Shown piece after piece: positions 1 to 8,312 of a DNA stretch of 64,000 bases (position 1 is its first letter; each line of letters opens with the position of its first letter). The position numbers and the translations under genes are program-made. The notes below the pieces were generated by a model, which was not told where the DNA came from, did not search any database, and saw only the letters and a program-made list of their open reading frames with translations. The stretch comes from M3007 sp041160955 (GTDB lineage: Bacteria > Bacteroidota > Bacteroidia > Chitinophagales > Saprospiraceae), in the NCBI GenBank assembly GCA_041160955.1, contig JBEAVK010000435.1:1-64000 (forward strand). The letters run 5' to 3'.

Positions 1-149
1 AACAGTGCGCAATTGTAAGTAAATAATCCTGAAATGAGCAATAATGCAAAAGGATTTGCCCGTATTACAAAGATTTGAGTGCCAAAAACGCACAAAATAA
101 CCTGAGCAATAAATAGGGCAATTACCTTGTATGCACTTTGATGTTGCAT
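1..149 (-). CDS. Partial hydrophobic membrane protein, cut by the window edge
   Basis: An open frame starts with ATG at 149 and runs off the left edge without a stop (49 codons seen). The peptide begins MQHQSAYKVIALFIAQVILC and continues with two hydrophobic stretches, so it looks like the N-terminus of a small multi-pass membrane protein. It starts only 7 bases after the dnaA stop on the same strand, so it may be co-transcribed with dnaA. No family is recognised from the fragment. The hydrophobic composition and the tight spacing are the only evidence that it is real. Confidence 0.45.
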   Translation of the reverse strand, partial: MQHQSAYKVIALFIAQVILCVFGTQIFVIRANPFALLLISGLFTYNCAL

Positions 150-156
150 GAAAAAT

Positions 157-1596
157 TTACTGATTCAGGCTCAACTTAATCTTCTTTTCCAATTCAGCCA
201 CCGTGTCCTTGAAGATCAAATCGGTGTCCATCATATCTTGTACTGCTTTACAGGAGTAAATAACAGTACTGTGGTCTCGTCCTCCAAAAGTTTCGCCGAT
301 AGACTTCAACGAGCGATTAGTCATTTTTTTTGCCAAATACATTGATAGTTGGCGGGCAATCACCACGTTCCGCTTACGGGTTTCGTGGTGGAGTTTTTCA
401 ACTGGAACATCGAAGTGTTCTGCGACGAGTTCTTGAATAAACTCAACGGTAATTTCCTTATTGATGGTACTCACAAAACTTCGAATCACCTCTTTCGCCA
501 ACTCCATATCAATCGTCCTTCTGATTAAAGTGGATTGCGCCAAAAGCGAAATCATAACACCTTCCAATTCGCGGATATTATTTTTAATATTGTAGCAGAT
601 AAACTCCAGCACATCAATTGGAATATCAATACCTTCTTCGTCTGTTTTGGCTTCGAGGATGGCCATACGTGTTTCCAAGTCAGGTGCTTGAAGATCTGCA
701 CTCAAACCCCATTTGAAACGGGAGATCAAGCGGTCTTCAATATCTTTCAAATCTTTAGGCGGACGGTCGCTGGTGAGTACAATTTGCTTGCCTTGTTGGT
801 GCAAATGGTTGAAAATATTAAAGAAGATCTCCTGCATTTTGGCTTTGCCGGAAAGAAACTGGATATCATCAACGATCAGTACATCAATAATTTGGTAGAA
901 ATTGACAAATTCTGTTACCGCATTATTTTTGATGGCTTGGATGATCTGATTGGTAAATTTCTCCATCGTCACATACAGCACCGCTTTGTTTTCAAAACGC
1001 TTTACGATATCATTGCCAATGGCTTGCGCCAAATGCGTTTTACCCAAACCTACATCGCCATAAATGAATAGTGGATTGAATGCAGTGCCACCTGGTTTTT
1101 TGGCCACTGCGATACCAGCATTGCGCGCTAAGCGGTTGCAATCACCTTCTATATAACTCTCAAACGTATAACTAGAGTTGAGTTGCGGATCTATTTTGAC
1201 CCGTTTAATTCCTGGAATGATAAATGGATTTTTGATGGTTTCCACATCAAAAGAACCCGGCACTGGTTCATTATCGTTTTCAGCCGACGGTTTAGAAGAA
1301 ACCCGTATTGGCTCATTAGGGCGACCACCCTGCGCGGTACCTCCCGACTCTGGTATGCGATACACCAAGCGACCGCGTTCCCCCAATTCTTGGCGGATGC
1401 ACTGCTTTAAAATGCCTACATAATGTTCTTCCAGCCATTCATAGAAGAACTTGTTAGGCACTTGTATCGTCAGTACCTGCTGTTCGATGAGAACAGGACG
1501 AATGGGTTCGAACCAAGTTTTAAAGCTCTGCTGGCTTACATTCTTCTTGATGGTACGCAGACAAGAGTCCCATACCATTTGGCTGTCGTTAGTCAT
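157..1596 (-). CDS. dnaA: Chromosomal replication initiator DnaA
   Basis: DnaA binds DnaA boxes at the chromosome origin and opens the duplex for DnaB loading. The 479-residue length is normal for the family. Domain I is at about residues 1-80, a linker of low complexity at 85-115, and the AAA+ core at 135-350 with Walker A GDVGLGKTH at 180-188 and Walker B IVDDIQ at 241-246. Domain IV carries the DNA-binding signature GGRDHSTV at 438-445. The ATG at 1596 gives the expected N-terminus. A CAnnTTTG-like box on the minus strand at 1676-1683 could be its promoter (one mismatch). About 620 bases of non-coding DNA lie upstream. All key motifs are intact. Confidence 0.98.
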   Translation of the reverse strand: MTNDSQMVWDSCLRTIKKNVSQQSFKTWFEPIRPVLIEQQVLTIQVPNKFFYEWLEEHYVGILKQCIRQELGERGRLVYRIPESGGTAQGGRPNEPIRVSSKPSAENDNEPVPGSFDVETIKNPFIIPGIKRVKIDPQLNSSYTFESYIEGDCNRLARNAGIAVAKKPGGTAFNPLFIYGDVGLGKTHLAQAIGNDIVKRFENKAVLYVTMEKFTNQIIQAIKNNAVTEFVNFYQIIDVLIVDDIQFLSGKAKMQEIFFNIFNHLHQQGKQIVLTSDRPPKDLKDIEDRLISRFKWGLSADLQAPDLETRMAILEAKTDEEGIDIPIDVLEFICYNIKNNIRELEGVMISLLAQSTLIRRTIDMELAKEVIRSFVSTINKEITVEFIQELVAEHFDVPVEKLHHETRKRNVVIARQLSMYLAKKMTNRSLKSIGETFGGRDHSTVIYSCKAVQDMMDTDLIFKDTVAELEKKIKLSLNQ

Positions 1597-2214
1597 ACCT
1601 AATGGATATATTTGATTTTTTTGAGGCGATCCTTATTAAGAAATTAAAATAAACCGTTTTAGTGCGACGGGACGACAAAGGTGCGTCAACTATTCGGGTT
1701 GAAAAAATTTTTTGACTTTTTTTTCTATAAAAAAGTTACTCACCAGTTTTCCCATACTTACTAACACTGCCTTGTTGGTAGTAGGCTAACTAAGTGATTA
1801 TTAGGGGTTTATGATGTTTCGGAAATATAAACCATTGATTATCAATGATAATTATAAAAACTTAAATAGTTAAATATTGCAGAATAATAATTGGCAATTG
1901 ATTAAATGTGAAGAATAAACTAAAGTAGCGTTTGCTCTTTTTGCCTCGCATTAGTTATTGACAATAAGATCAAAATATTGTGGATTACTTGATCTTGCCA
2001 ATAATAATTTTGTAAAAACAACCTGTTTGTAATCCCCCTAAATACTGCTCAACTCATACAAATTACGCTTTTATTTTTGCATTGAAAAAATCTTGTTATC
2101 GCGTATTTTGATAGATATGTTCATAATCAATTATTTATATTTTGCGACCAAACCAATCATTTGTATATTGTAGTACAATTGTTAAATCAGGCTCAGAAAC
2201 AAACAAAAAAAGCA
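1597..2214. other. AT-rich non-coding region upstream of dnaA with dyad symmetries
   Basis: This 618-base stretch has no convincing ORF. It holds a dyad ATTATC-aat-GATAAT at 1838-1852 and an inverted repeat AAGATCAA (1966-1973) / TTGATCTT (1989-1996). The latter encloses TGTGGATTA (1979-1987), one base off the reverse complement of the DnaA box TTATCCACA. A perfect plus-strand -7 box TATTTTTG lies at 2072-2079 but is followed by no gene on that strand. The region could contain the dnaA promoter and possibly origin elements. Only one near-box is seen, so an oriC call is not supported. Confidence 0.35.
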
Positions 2215-2739
2215 CTAAAATAAATTTCCGGCTTCTGTTCGGATTGCATTTTGAGCCATTTGAACAGAGGTCACATTGCCCAATTGATCTAAGGCAGAAA
2301 ATAATCGGTTGATCAATTGCTCATCAGGAGCATTATCTTCTAAGCCTTCTGCTGCCTTTGTTACCAATGTCATACTATCCGATTTGGCTATGGTAATAAT
2401 CTGCCAAAGCGTATCAGAAACATATAACTGTTGCGACGTATTGTGGTCAAATTCCTGGCTAATGGCAATCATCAATGCACCCCGAAGTTCTGCTACGGTC
2501 ATGGCACTTGAGCGAATACGCAATAATAAATTGGGCAGCGTAATTCGGTCGCACAATAAGATCAAACGTTCGTAAGCCTGCAATCGGACGGGCAAGGTTA
2601 GTTTTTGCGCCTCAATCTTCTTGTGCATTGCCAAGTCGCGGTAATGTGCATCTAAATATGATTTTAGCGTAAAATAAGACGCAGCAAAAACCACTAATGC
2701 TGGAATCGTGTATTTTAGTAATTCAAAAAATTCTGTCAT
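2215..2739 (-). CDS. Conserved Bacteroidota single-pass membrane protein, unknown function
   Basis: A 174-residue protein with one N-terminal membrane segment at about residues 8-26 (KYTIPALVVFAASYFTL) followed by a cytoplasmic, mostly helical domain. It resembles a small uncharacterised family common in Bacteroidota (DUF7935 by memory, not checked). The domain contains PVRLQAYERLILLCDRI, typical of that family as I recall it. It has its own promoter: a perfect minus-strand -7 box (TACTTTTG) at 2768-2775, about 30 bases before the ATG. No function is inferred. Confidence 0.8.
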   Translation of the reverse strand: MTEFFELLKYTIPALVVFAASYFTLKSYLDAHYRDLAMHKKIEAQKLTLPVRLQAYERLILLCDRITLPNLLLRIRSSAMTVAELRGALMIAISQEFDHNTSQQLYVSDTLWQIITIAKSDSMTLVTKAAEGLEDNAPDEQLINRLFSALDQLGNVTSVQMAQNAIRTEAGNLF

Positions 2740-2767
2740 AAATATACCATTTTTTAAAAAAGGGGTG

Positions 2768-2775
2768 CAAAAGTA
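2768..2775 (-). promoter_or_regulatory. Bacteroidota -7 promoter box TACTTTTG
   Basis: A perfect TAnnTTTG on the minus strand, followed by CACCCC and then the ATG at 2739. It is placed to transcribe the small membrane-protein gene at 2215-2739. Confidence 0.6.
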
Positions 2776-2831
2776 ATATTTCTTTTTTGGGATTTCGATT
2801 TTAAAGGACTATTTAATTGTCATTAACGAAT

Positions 2832-2839
2832 TACATTTG
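2832..2839 (+). promoter_or_regulatory. Bacteroidota -7 promoter box TACATTTG
   Basis: A perfect TAnnTTTG on the plus strand, 37 bases before the ATG at 2877. The leader contains a small hairpin, AAAGTGC (2848-2854) pairing with GCACTTT (2861-2867). Confidence 0.6.
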
Positions 2840-2876
2840 CACGACAAAAAGTGCACTAAAGCACTTTATCTAACTT

Positions 2877-3431
2877 ATGAAGATCATCAAATTTTGTATA
2901 ACCTATGCTTTGGTACTTTGGTTTCCATTCATGGGGCAAGCCCAAACTGATTCACTGCCCTTTCCTGCATCATGGTCGGGCAATTGGACGGGGACTTTGC
3001 AGATTTACAATAGCAAGGGCGCGGGGCAATCGGTGTCTATGACAGTCGAAATAGCCAAATTGGATACTTCCACACAAGGACGTTATACATTCGGGTTAAT
3101 TTATGGATCAAAAGACCAAGATTGGCGTCCCTACGAATTAGTGCCTGTTAATCCGGCAAAAGGAATTTGGAAAGTGGATGAAAAAAACACCATCGCGATG
3201 GAATCGTATTACTACGGCAATAAATTAATGTGCTGGTTTGTTGTGCAGGGCAGTAGGATACTGTGTACTTACGAAAAAATATCGGACAAAGTACTGGTGT
3301 TTGAGGTAATGTCGGGCGCCGAAAAAGCCGCCAGCACTACCGGTAATAGCACACACCAAGGTGAGGCAATACCAGAAGTGCTGACGTACCCAATAGGAAC
3401 GTTTCAACGCGCCATTTTATACCGAGAGTAA
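2877..3431 (+). CDS. Secreted protein of unknown function
   Basis: A 184-residue protein with a clear Sec signal peptide (MKIIKFCITYALVLWFPFMG, cleavage after QAQ at about 23). The mature part begins with a tryptophan-rich segment (SWSGNWTGTLQIYN) and alternates short beta-like stretches, in the manner of small lipocalin-like or calycin-like secreted domains. No family can be named with confidence. It converges on the T9SS cargo gene at 3434, with only 2 bases between the stop codons. A TACATTTG box at 2832-2839 supplies a promoter. Confidence 0.75.
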   Translation: MKIIKFCITYALVLWFPFMGQAQTDSLPFPASWSGNWTGTLQIYNSKGAGQSVSMTVEIAKLDTSTQGRYTFGLIYGSKDQDWRPYELVPVNPAKGIWKVDEKNTIAMESYYYGNKLMCWFVVQGSRILCTYEKISDKVLVFEVMSGAEKAASTTGNSTHQGEAIPEVLTYPIGTFQRAILYRE

Positions 3432-3433
3432 GT

Positions 3434-4315
3434 TTATATCTTGCTGATTTTCATTGTTTTGTAAATTCCTTTTTCGGAATGGACACTCAGTGTATAGATA
3501 CCATTTGGGTTATTGGCTAATGATATTTGAGTGGTTTTACCTGTAAGTACCCCCTGTATTACTGCTTTACCCATTATATCGTAAATGACATAATTATTAG
3601 TACCTGATGCACTCAAATCTTCTACTATAACCCAATCTTGTGTAGGATTTGGTGCAACTACTATTTGATTGATATCATTTAGTGTAGTTGTGCTAGAATT
3701 CAAACAATCGCAACCCGTAGATATTCTTCCCGTAAACACGCCATAGTACGCCATATCAGTAGGGGTATTATTGGTTGGGAAAACGAAAGGTTGCGCAGGA
3801 AACGGATTGGCCAATGGATTGGCCGGGTCTATTGGAAAGTCAACTGGGAACACCTTGAGAACAGGAGCGTTGGGTAGAAATGTGTAAGTCCCCAATATCA
3901 GACTTCTTAAATCAACAACGTCTTTGTTATCCACTACTTGGTCATTGTTTACATCGGCAGCGATCCATTGGTATGGACAGGTAAAGGGTTGTGTGCCATT
4001 GATATGACCGGCTATTAATACAAGATCGTGAGTGGATATGCCACTGAGGGGATTACTTTCACGCTTAATTCGAATGGCCAGTGTTGTATCAGGTACTAAA
4101 GGTGAAATACCTGAAAAAGTACAACCGATTGTGTTCGTAAATTGGATAAAGGATGACAATGATGGCATTGCTAATCCAATGTCTTGGCTAACTAACACGT
4201 CTTCAATACCTTCACCGGTACAGTAATCTTTTATGCAAATGATAGGACCGCTATTTTGACTATAAACAGTAGAGAGACCAGTAATTAGAAGAATAAAAAG
4301 TAGTGTTTTTTTCAT
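3434..4315 (-). CDS. T9SS-secreted protein with dockerin-like repeat pair and C-terminal sorting domain
   Basis: A 293-residue exported protein. The signal peptide is at residues 1-19 (cleavage near VYSQ). Residues 90-142 form a dockerin type I-like pair: the first repeat SGISTHDLVLIAGHI, the second with the calcium-loop pattern DVNNDQVVDNKD then LRSLILG. A C-terminal type A sorting domain at about 215-293 starts with VVAPNPTQDW and ends with the lysine-containing strand TMKISKI. In Bacteroidota that domain directs export through the type IX system and is removed at the surface. Lewinella- and Haliscomenobacter-like genomes often pair these dockerin repeats with such domains. The partner is unknown. 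Confidence 0.82.
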   Translation of the reverse strand: MKKTLLFILLITGLSTVYSQNSGPIICIKDYCTGEGIEDVLVSQDIGLAMPSLSSFIQFTNTIGCTFSGISPLVPDTTLAIRIKRESNPLSGISTHDLVLIAGHINGTQPFTCPYQWIAADVNNDQVVDNKDVVDLRSLILGTYTFLPNAPVLKVFPVDFPIDPANPLANPFPAQPFVFPTNNTPTDMAYYGVFTGRISTGCDCLNSSTTTLNDINQIVVAPNPTQDWVIVEDLSASGTNNYVIYDIMGKAVIQGVLTGKTTQISLANNPNGIYTLSVHSEKGIYKTMKISKI

Positions 4316-4422
4316 GATGAAATTGATTATGATTTTGAAAAAAAAGTGTATATTTGGCTAACGTTATTCTTTTATAAATGGTTGGGATTTTATTAGTTTT
4401 TTTGTTTTTTTGATAAATAATC

Positions 4423-4430
4423 TACTTTTG
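4423..4430 (+). promoter_or_regulatory. Bacteroidota promoter (TTTG / TACTTTTG)
   Basis: A perfect -7 box TACTTTTG preceded by TTTG at 4401-4404, a spacing of 18 bases. It lies about 80 bases before the HAD phosphatase ATG at 4513. Confidence 0.65.
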
Positions 4431-4512
4431 CGGTTTCATAAGCACATTTTTAATTTTTTCGTTCACCATAAAAGCGTCGAACTAATTCGGCGTTCCTAAT
4501 TTTATATTTTTC

Positions 4513-5124
4513 ATGCACATCAAAACCATCGTTTTTGATCTTGGAGGAGTCCTCATCGACTGGAATCCTGAATACGTTTTTAAAGATCTTATTCCCGACA
4601 ACGACCGTAGAAAGTTCTTTTTTGACAATATTTGTACGCACGATTGGAATATAGAGCAGGACGCAGGTCGTCGTCTAGCCGATGCGACGGAAATGCTCGT
4701 AGCAGAATGGCCTGAGTGGGAGTCTGAAATTCGCGCATTTTATGGTCGATGGGAAGACATGTTGGGTGGCCCAATCCAGCCCACTGTAGAATTATTGCGC
4801 CAATTGCGCGATGATGGCAAATACCGTTTGTTGGCTTTGACCAATTGGAGCGATGAGACATTCCCTGTTGCTTTAGAGCGCTATGAGTTTTTGCAGTGGT
4901 TTGAGGGTATTTTGGTATCGGGTACGGAGCGGACACGCAAGCCATTCGCCGATATTTACCACCTTTTGCTCAGCCGTTACGAGGTGGAAGCGCACACCGC
5001 TGTATTTATCGACGATAATTTTGGTAATGTAGAGGCGGCCAAATCTGTTGGGATGCAAGGTATTCACTTCTTAGGCACAGACGGATTAAGGAATGCACTA
5101 CTGGAAATGAATGTTGAATTATAA
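4513..5124 (+). CDS. HAD-IA family hydrolase (YihX-like phosphatase)
   Basis: A 203-residue haloacid dehalogenase-type phosphatase. Motif I is FDLGGVLIDWNP at about residues 9-20, with the nucleophilic Asp. Motif II is in LALTNWSDE (about 116-124), the motif III lysine in RTRKPFADIY (about 139-148), and motif IV in AVFIDDNFGNVEAA (about 163-176). The FDLGGVL motif and the length match YihX, which dephosphorylates small sugar phosphates such as glucose-1-phosphate. The exact substrate is not readable. It is a single-gene unit with its own promoter and converges on the PAP2 gene across a shared hairpin. Confidence 0.88.
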   Translation: MHIKTIVFDLGGVLIDWNPEYVFKDLIPDNDRRKFFFDNICTHDWNIEQDAGRRLADATEMLVAEWPEWESEIRAFYGRWEDMLGGPIQPTVELLRQLRDDGKYRLLALTNWSDETFPVALERYEFLQWFEGILVSGTERTRKPFADIYHLLLSRYEVEAHTAVFIDDNFGNVEAAKSVGMQGIHFLGTDGLRNALLEMNVEL

Positions 5125-5132
5125 ACCCTAGT

Positions 5133-5170
5133 GTAGGGGCTGTTTGAATTACGAATTGAGCAGCCCCTAC
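5133..5170. terminator. Hairpin between convergent genes
   Basis: A 10-bp perfect stem, GTAGGGGCTG (5133-5142) with CAGCCCCTAC (5161-5170). The right arm overlaps the stop codon of the PAP2 gene. It probably ends both transcripts, although no long T-run follows on the plus side. Confidence 0.5.
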
Positions 5171-5736
5171 GCCATTTTATACCCCCAGACCCCTGTCAGC
5201 CACCCTATGATGCCTCCTATTGTTGCCCCGCAAACGACATCTAAAGGGAAATGCACCCCAACATAAACCTGCGAAAATGCGATCAATGCAGCCCAAAACA
5301 ATAACAATGGCCGAGCAAACCGCGTAAAAGGTGCAAAAAAAACACCAAGAAACATGGCCACCGCAAAATGATTAGTAGCATGCGACGAAGTAAAACTATA
5401 ACCACTGCCGCATCGTTCAATACGCAAATGGACATGATCGCTGATCAAGGCATTGTGGCAAGGGCGTTCGCGGCAAACCGTTTTTTTAATAAATTTAGAA
5501 CTAATGGTATCTGCTAAACCTACGGTGAGTACTAAGCCTAGTAAAAAAACAACAAATTTTCGTCGATTGAAATTGGAATAGGCAAAAACTAAGATAAATA
5601 AATAAAATGGTGTCCAAATTAAAGGTACTCTGCACCAAGGTAAAATGGCATCAAAGTATCCATTGGACATGCCGTCGTTGATTGCAAAAAATACCTGATA
5701 ATCTAGTTGTATGAACCAGTCTAAATACGCATTCAT
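5167..5736 (-). CDS. PAP2-superfamily membrane phosphatase
   Basis: A 189-residue integral membrane protein with several hydrophobic segments and the three PAP2 motifs: K...CRERP (KKTVCRERPCHN), the central SSHATNH with its histidine, and SQVYVGVHFPLDVVCG with the third-motif His and Asp. Family members dephosphorylate lipid phosphates such as undecaprenyl pyrophosphate or phosphatidic acid on the outer face of the inner membrane. The start overlaps the stop of the upstream methyltransferase by 4 bases (ATGA type), so the two are translationally coupled. Substrate is not inferred beyond the superfamily. Confidence 0.88.
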   Translation of the reverse strand: MNAYLDWFIQLDYQVFFAINDGMSNGYFDAILPWCRVPLIWTPFYLFILVFAYSNFNRRKFVVFLLGLVLTVGLADTISSKFIKKTVCRERPCHNALISDHVHLRIERCGSGYSFTSSHATNHFAVAMFLGVFFAPFTRFARPLLLFWAALIAFSQVYVGVHFPLDVVCGATIGGIIGWLTGVWGYKMA

Positions 5737-6467
5737 GATTTTTCTGCAATTATAATCATCCTTTTTGATCGAATGGGATCAAAAGCCGATAATTCATAGT
5801 CTCCAAAAATCGCTTTAATCGTAAGACCTGATTGTTCCATCAACATTTTAAAATCAATCAGGCTAAATAACCGAACTCTTTCCTGAAAAGCATACTCTTG
5901 TCCGTTTATTTCAAAAGTTACCTTTTTGAAAACATGTTCCTTGTCAGTCCATTTTGTGGCATGGAACTCAATACCATCAATTATTTTTGTTTCAGCAGGT
6001 ATAATATTGGAGCGTATCCAATCAGAATTAAAATAATCGAGTAAAAGCAGACCTTTAGGTTTTAAACCCTTTCTAATATTAACTAATGACCGGTAATGAT
6101 CTGCATCATTATCAAAATACCCAAATGAGGTAAAAAAATTAACCACAGCATCATAGTAATTGATTCTAAAGGGCAAACGCATATCATGCTGGAAAAAACT
6201 CAAATGTTCATGTTCAAATTGGCTGGCATATTCAATACTCTGGATAGAAATATCCAAACCCGTCACATCGAACCCTTTTTCCGCCAAATAGCGAGCGTGC
6301 CTACCTTTGCCACAAGCCAAATCCATTACGGTAGCCCCTGTCGGCAAGTGGAGCGTACTTAATAGGTTATCTAAGGCACGTTGCGCTTCCTTTTCGTCGT
6401 GTTTTTTGTACAGAATATGGTAATAAGGCGAGTCAAACCATTCTGTGAACCACTCTTTTTGCATCAT
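5733..6467 (-). CDS. Class I SAM-dependent methyltransferase
   Basis: A 244-residue protein with the Rossmann SAM-binding motif I MDLACGKGRHARYLAEKGF (about residues 48-66), followed by the acidic post-I residue in VTGLDIS and the later motif FNSDWIRSN. It belongs to the Methyltransf_25/11-like cytosolic enzymes; the substrate is unknown. It is the first gene of a two-gene unit with the PAP2 phosphatase. A perfect minus-strand box TACCTTTG at 6520-6527 is about 50 bases upstream. The start could also be the next codon (MMQKE). Confidence 0.85.
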   Translation of the reverse strand: MMQKEWFTEWFDSPYYHILYKKHDEKEAQRALDNLLSTLHLPTGATVMDLACGKGRHARYLAEKGFDVTGLDISIQSIEYASQFEHEHLSFFQHDMRLPFRINYYDAVVNFFTSFGYFDNDADHYRSLVNIRKGLKPKGLLLLDYFNSDWIRSNIIPAETKIIDGIEFHATKWTDKEHVFKKVTFEINGQEYAFQERVRLFSLIDFKMLMEQSGLTIKAIFGDYELSAFDPIRSKRMIIIAEKS

Positions 6468-6519
6468 GAATTCAATCTTGAATACGCTTTTTACCTGTTT
6501 TACAGCGCATTGGATGTGC

Positions 6520-6527
6520 CAAAGGTA
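6520..6527 (-). promoter_or_regulatory. Bacteroidota -7 promoter box TACCTTTG
   Basis: A perfect TAnnTTTG on the minus strand upstream of the methyltransferase/PAP2 unit. Confidence 0.55.
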
Positions 6528-6646
6528 CTATTGTTTGGCTTCCAAAAATGGTGTTTAGGTATTGTTTTATTTAAATTTCATTCCTAATCACAATATTTCC
6601 CTAAAAAAGTGTTGGATTGAATACCTTATGTATAGGCTCTTTTTAC

Positions 6647-6654
6647 GACCTTTG
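6647..6654 (+). promoter_or_regulatory. Putative glyS -7 box GACCTTTG
   Basis: This TTTG box has GA in place of TA; the same GACCTTTG recurs before purK and before the TPP riboswitch. It lies 21 bases before ATG 6676. It supports that start over upstream in-frame codons, which would lie before the transcription start. Confidence 0.5.
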
Positions 6655-6675
6655 CGCCTCGAAATTAAATATCCC

Positions 6676-8217
6676 ATGCAAGAAGATTTATTTAAGCGCC
6701 TCGTAGCGCATTGTAAAGAGTACGGTTTTGTTTATCCGAGTTCGGAAGTTTATGATGGATTAGGAGGCGTTTACGACTATGGCCCAATGGGCGTTGAGTT
6801 GAAAAACAACATCAAAGAATATTGGTGGCGCGCTATGGTGCAAATGCACGAGAATATCGTGGGTCTTGATAGTGCTATTTTTATGCACCCATTAATTTGG
6901 AAGGCTTCGGGTCACGTGGATGCTTTTAATGATCCTTTGGTCGATAACAAAGATTCCAAAAAACGTTTCCGCGCCGATGTACTCATCGAAGGGGAAATTG
7001 ATAAAATGAACGGAAAAGCAGAAAAAGAAGTCGAAAAGGCCGCCAAAAGATTTGGGGAGTCTTTCGATGAAAAAATGTTCCGTGAAACCAATCCACGTGT
7101 TTTGGAATATACCCAAAAGGCTATTGATATAGAAAAACGCCTTGCAAAAGCCCTAAAAGAGGAAAATATGGCCGATATAAAGGCCATTATTGATGAATTG
7201 GAAATCGCTGATCCAGATTCGGGTTCTCGCAATTGGACTGAAGTACGTCAATTTAACTTGATGTTCTCTACCCAATTGGGCAATATCTCTGGTGAAGAAG
7301 GTAAACTTTACCTCCGTCCAGAAACGGCGCAAGGTATTTTTGTCAACTTTTCCAATGTGCAAAAAACAACGCGCCAAAAGATACCATTTGGAATTGCTCA
7401 AATCGGTAAGGCTTTCCGTAACGAGATCGTAGCACGCCAGTTTATTTTCCGTATGCGCGAATTTGAGCAAATGGAAATGCAATTTTTTGTACGTCCTGGC
7501 ACCGAAATGGAATGGTATCAAAAATGGAAAGAGAAGCGTATGGCTTGGCATAAAGCCGTAACGCCTGCTGAAAAACTAAAGTTTAAAGACCATGATAATT
7601 TGGCGCACTATGCTAATGCAGCAGTAGATGTACAGTACGATTTTCCATTTGGCTTTAAAGAATTAGAAGGTATTCACTCGCGTACCGACTTTGATTTGTC
7701 GAGTCACTCGAACCTTTCAGGTAAAAAAATAACCTATTTCGATCCCGAAATCAATGAGCATTATGTGCCGTATGTGGTAGAAACTTCGGTAGGTTGCGAC
7801 CGTATGTTTTTGTCGATCCTGAGCAATGCCTTTGCCGAGGAGCAAGTACCAGATGCACAAGGCGAGGATAGCAAACGTATTGTTTTACGCCTTGCGCCGT
7901 CGCTCGCACCTGTTAAGTGCGCGGTATTGCCTATCGTAAAAAACAAGGAAGAATTAGTGGGCAAAGCACGCGAGGTGTTTGATCGCTTGAAATTGCATTT
8001 CTTGTGCCAATACGATGAAAAAGATGCCATTGGTCGCCGTTATCGCCGCCAAGATGCGATTGGAACGCCCTATTGCGTAACAATAGACTTTGAAACGATT
8101 GAGAATGATACAGTAACCATTCGCGAACGCGATTCCATGAAACAGGATCGTATTTCGATCAGCGAAGTAGTGCGTATCGTGCGCGAACGTACCGATATGG
8201 CCAATATTTTAGCATAG
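6676..8217 (+). CDS. glyS: Glycyl-tRNA synthetase, alpha2 type
   Basis: Charges tRNA-Gly with glycine. The 513-residue single-chain (alpha2, eukaryote-like) form is the type found in Bacteroidota. The N-terminus MQEDLFKRLVAHCKEYGFVY leads into the class II catalytic core: motif 1 region YDYGPMGVELKNNIKEYWW, motif 2 FRNEIVARQFIFRMREFEQ, and motif 3 in the C-terminal part of the core. The anticodon-binding domain follows (APVKCAVLPIV onward). An open frame extends upstream to 6562, but the promoter-like box at 6647-6654 lies inside that extension, so ATG 6676 is chosen. Confidence 0.97.
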   Translation: MQEDLFKRLVAHCKEYGFVYPSSEVYDGLGGVYDYGPMGVELKNNIKEYWWRAMVQMHENIVGLDSAIFMHPLIWKASGHVDAFNDPLVDNKDSKKRFRADVLIEGEIDKMNGKAEKEVEKAAKRFGESFDEKMFRETNPRVLEYTQKAIDIEKRLAKALKEENMADIKAIIDELEIADPDSGSRNWTEVRQFNLMFSTQLGNISGEEGKLYLRPETAQGIFVNFSNVQKTTRQKIPFGIAQIGKAFRNEIVARQFIFRMREFEQMEMQFFVRPGTEMEWYQKWKEKRMAWHKAVTPAEKLKFKDHDNLAHYANAAVDVQYDFPFGFKELEGIHSRTDFDLSSHSNLSGKKITYFDPEINEHYVPYVVETSVGCDRMFLSILSNAFAEEQVPDAQGEDSKRIVLRLAPSLAPVKCAVLPIVKNKEELVGKAREVFDRLKLHFLCQYDEKDAIGRRYRRQDAIGTPYCVTIDFETIENDTVTIRERDSMKQDRISISEVVRIVRERTDMANILA

Positions 8218-8234
8218 ACCGTTTTTTATCTATA

Positions 8235-8282
8235 AAAAAAGAACCCCTTGATGCGACTTATCGTGACAAGGGGTTCTTTTTT
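8235..8282. terminator. Bidirectional intrinsic terminator after glyS
   Basis: A perfect 16-bp stem: AAAAAAGAACCCCTTG (8235-8250) with CAAGGGGTTCTTTTTT (8267-8282). The A- and T-runs let it work on both strands between the convergent glyS and the AsmA-like gene. Confidence 0.88.
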
Positions 8283-8312
8283 ATTATTTATAAAATATTA
8301 TTAACCAAGTCT

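Noticed and set aside
1597..2214. Chromosomal origin oriC
   Set aside because: Only one near-match DnaA box and no box cluster. Nearness to dnaA alone is weak evidence in Bacteroidota.
6562..6675. 38-residue N-terminal extension of glyS
   Set aside because: It would start upstream of the probable promoter box at 6647-6654, and the extension is not family-like.
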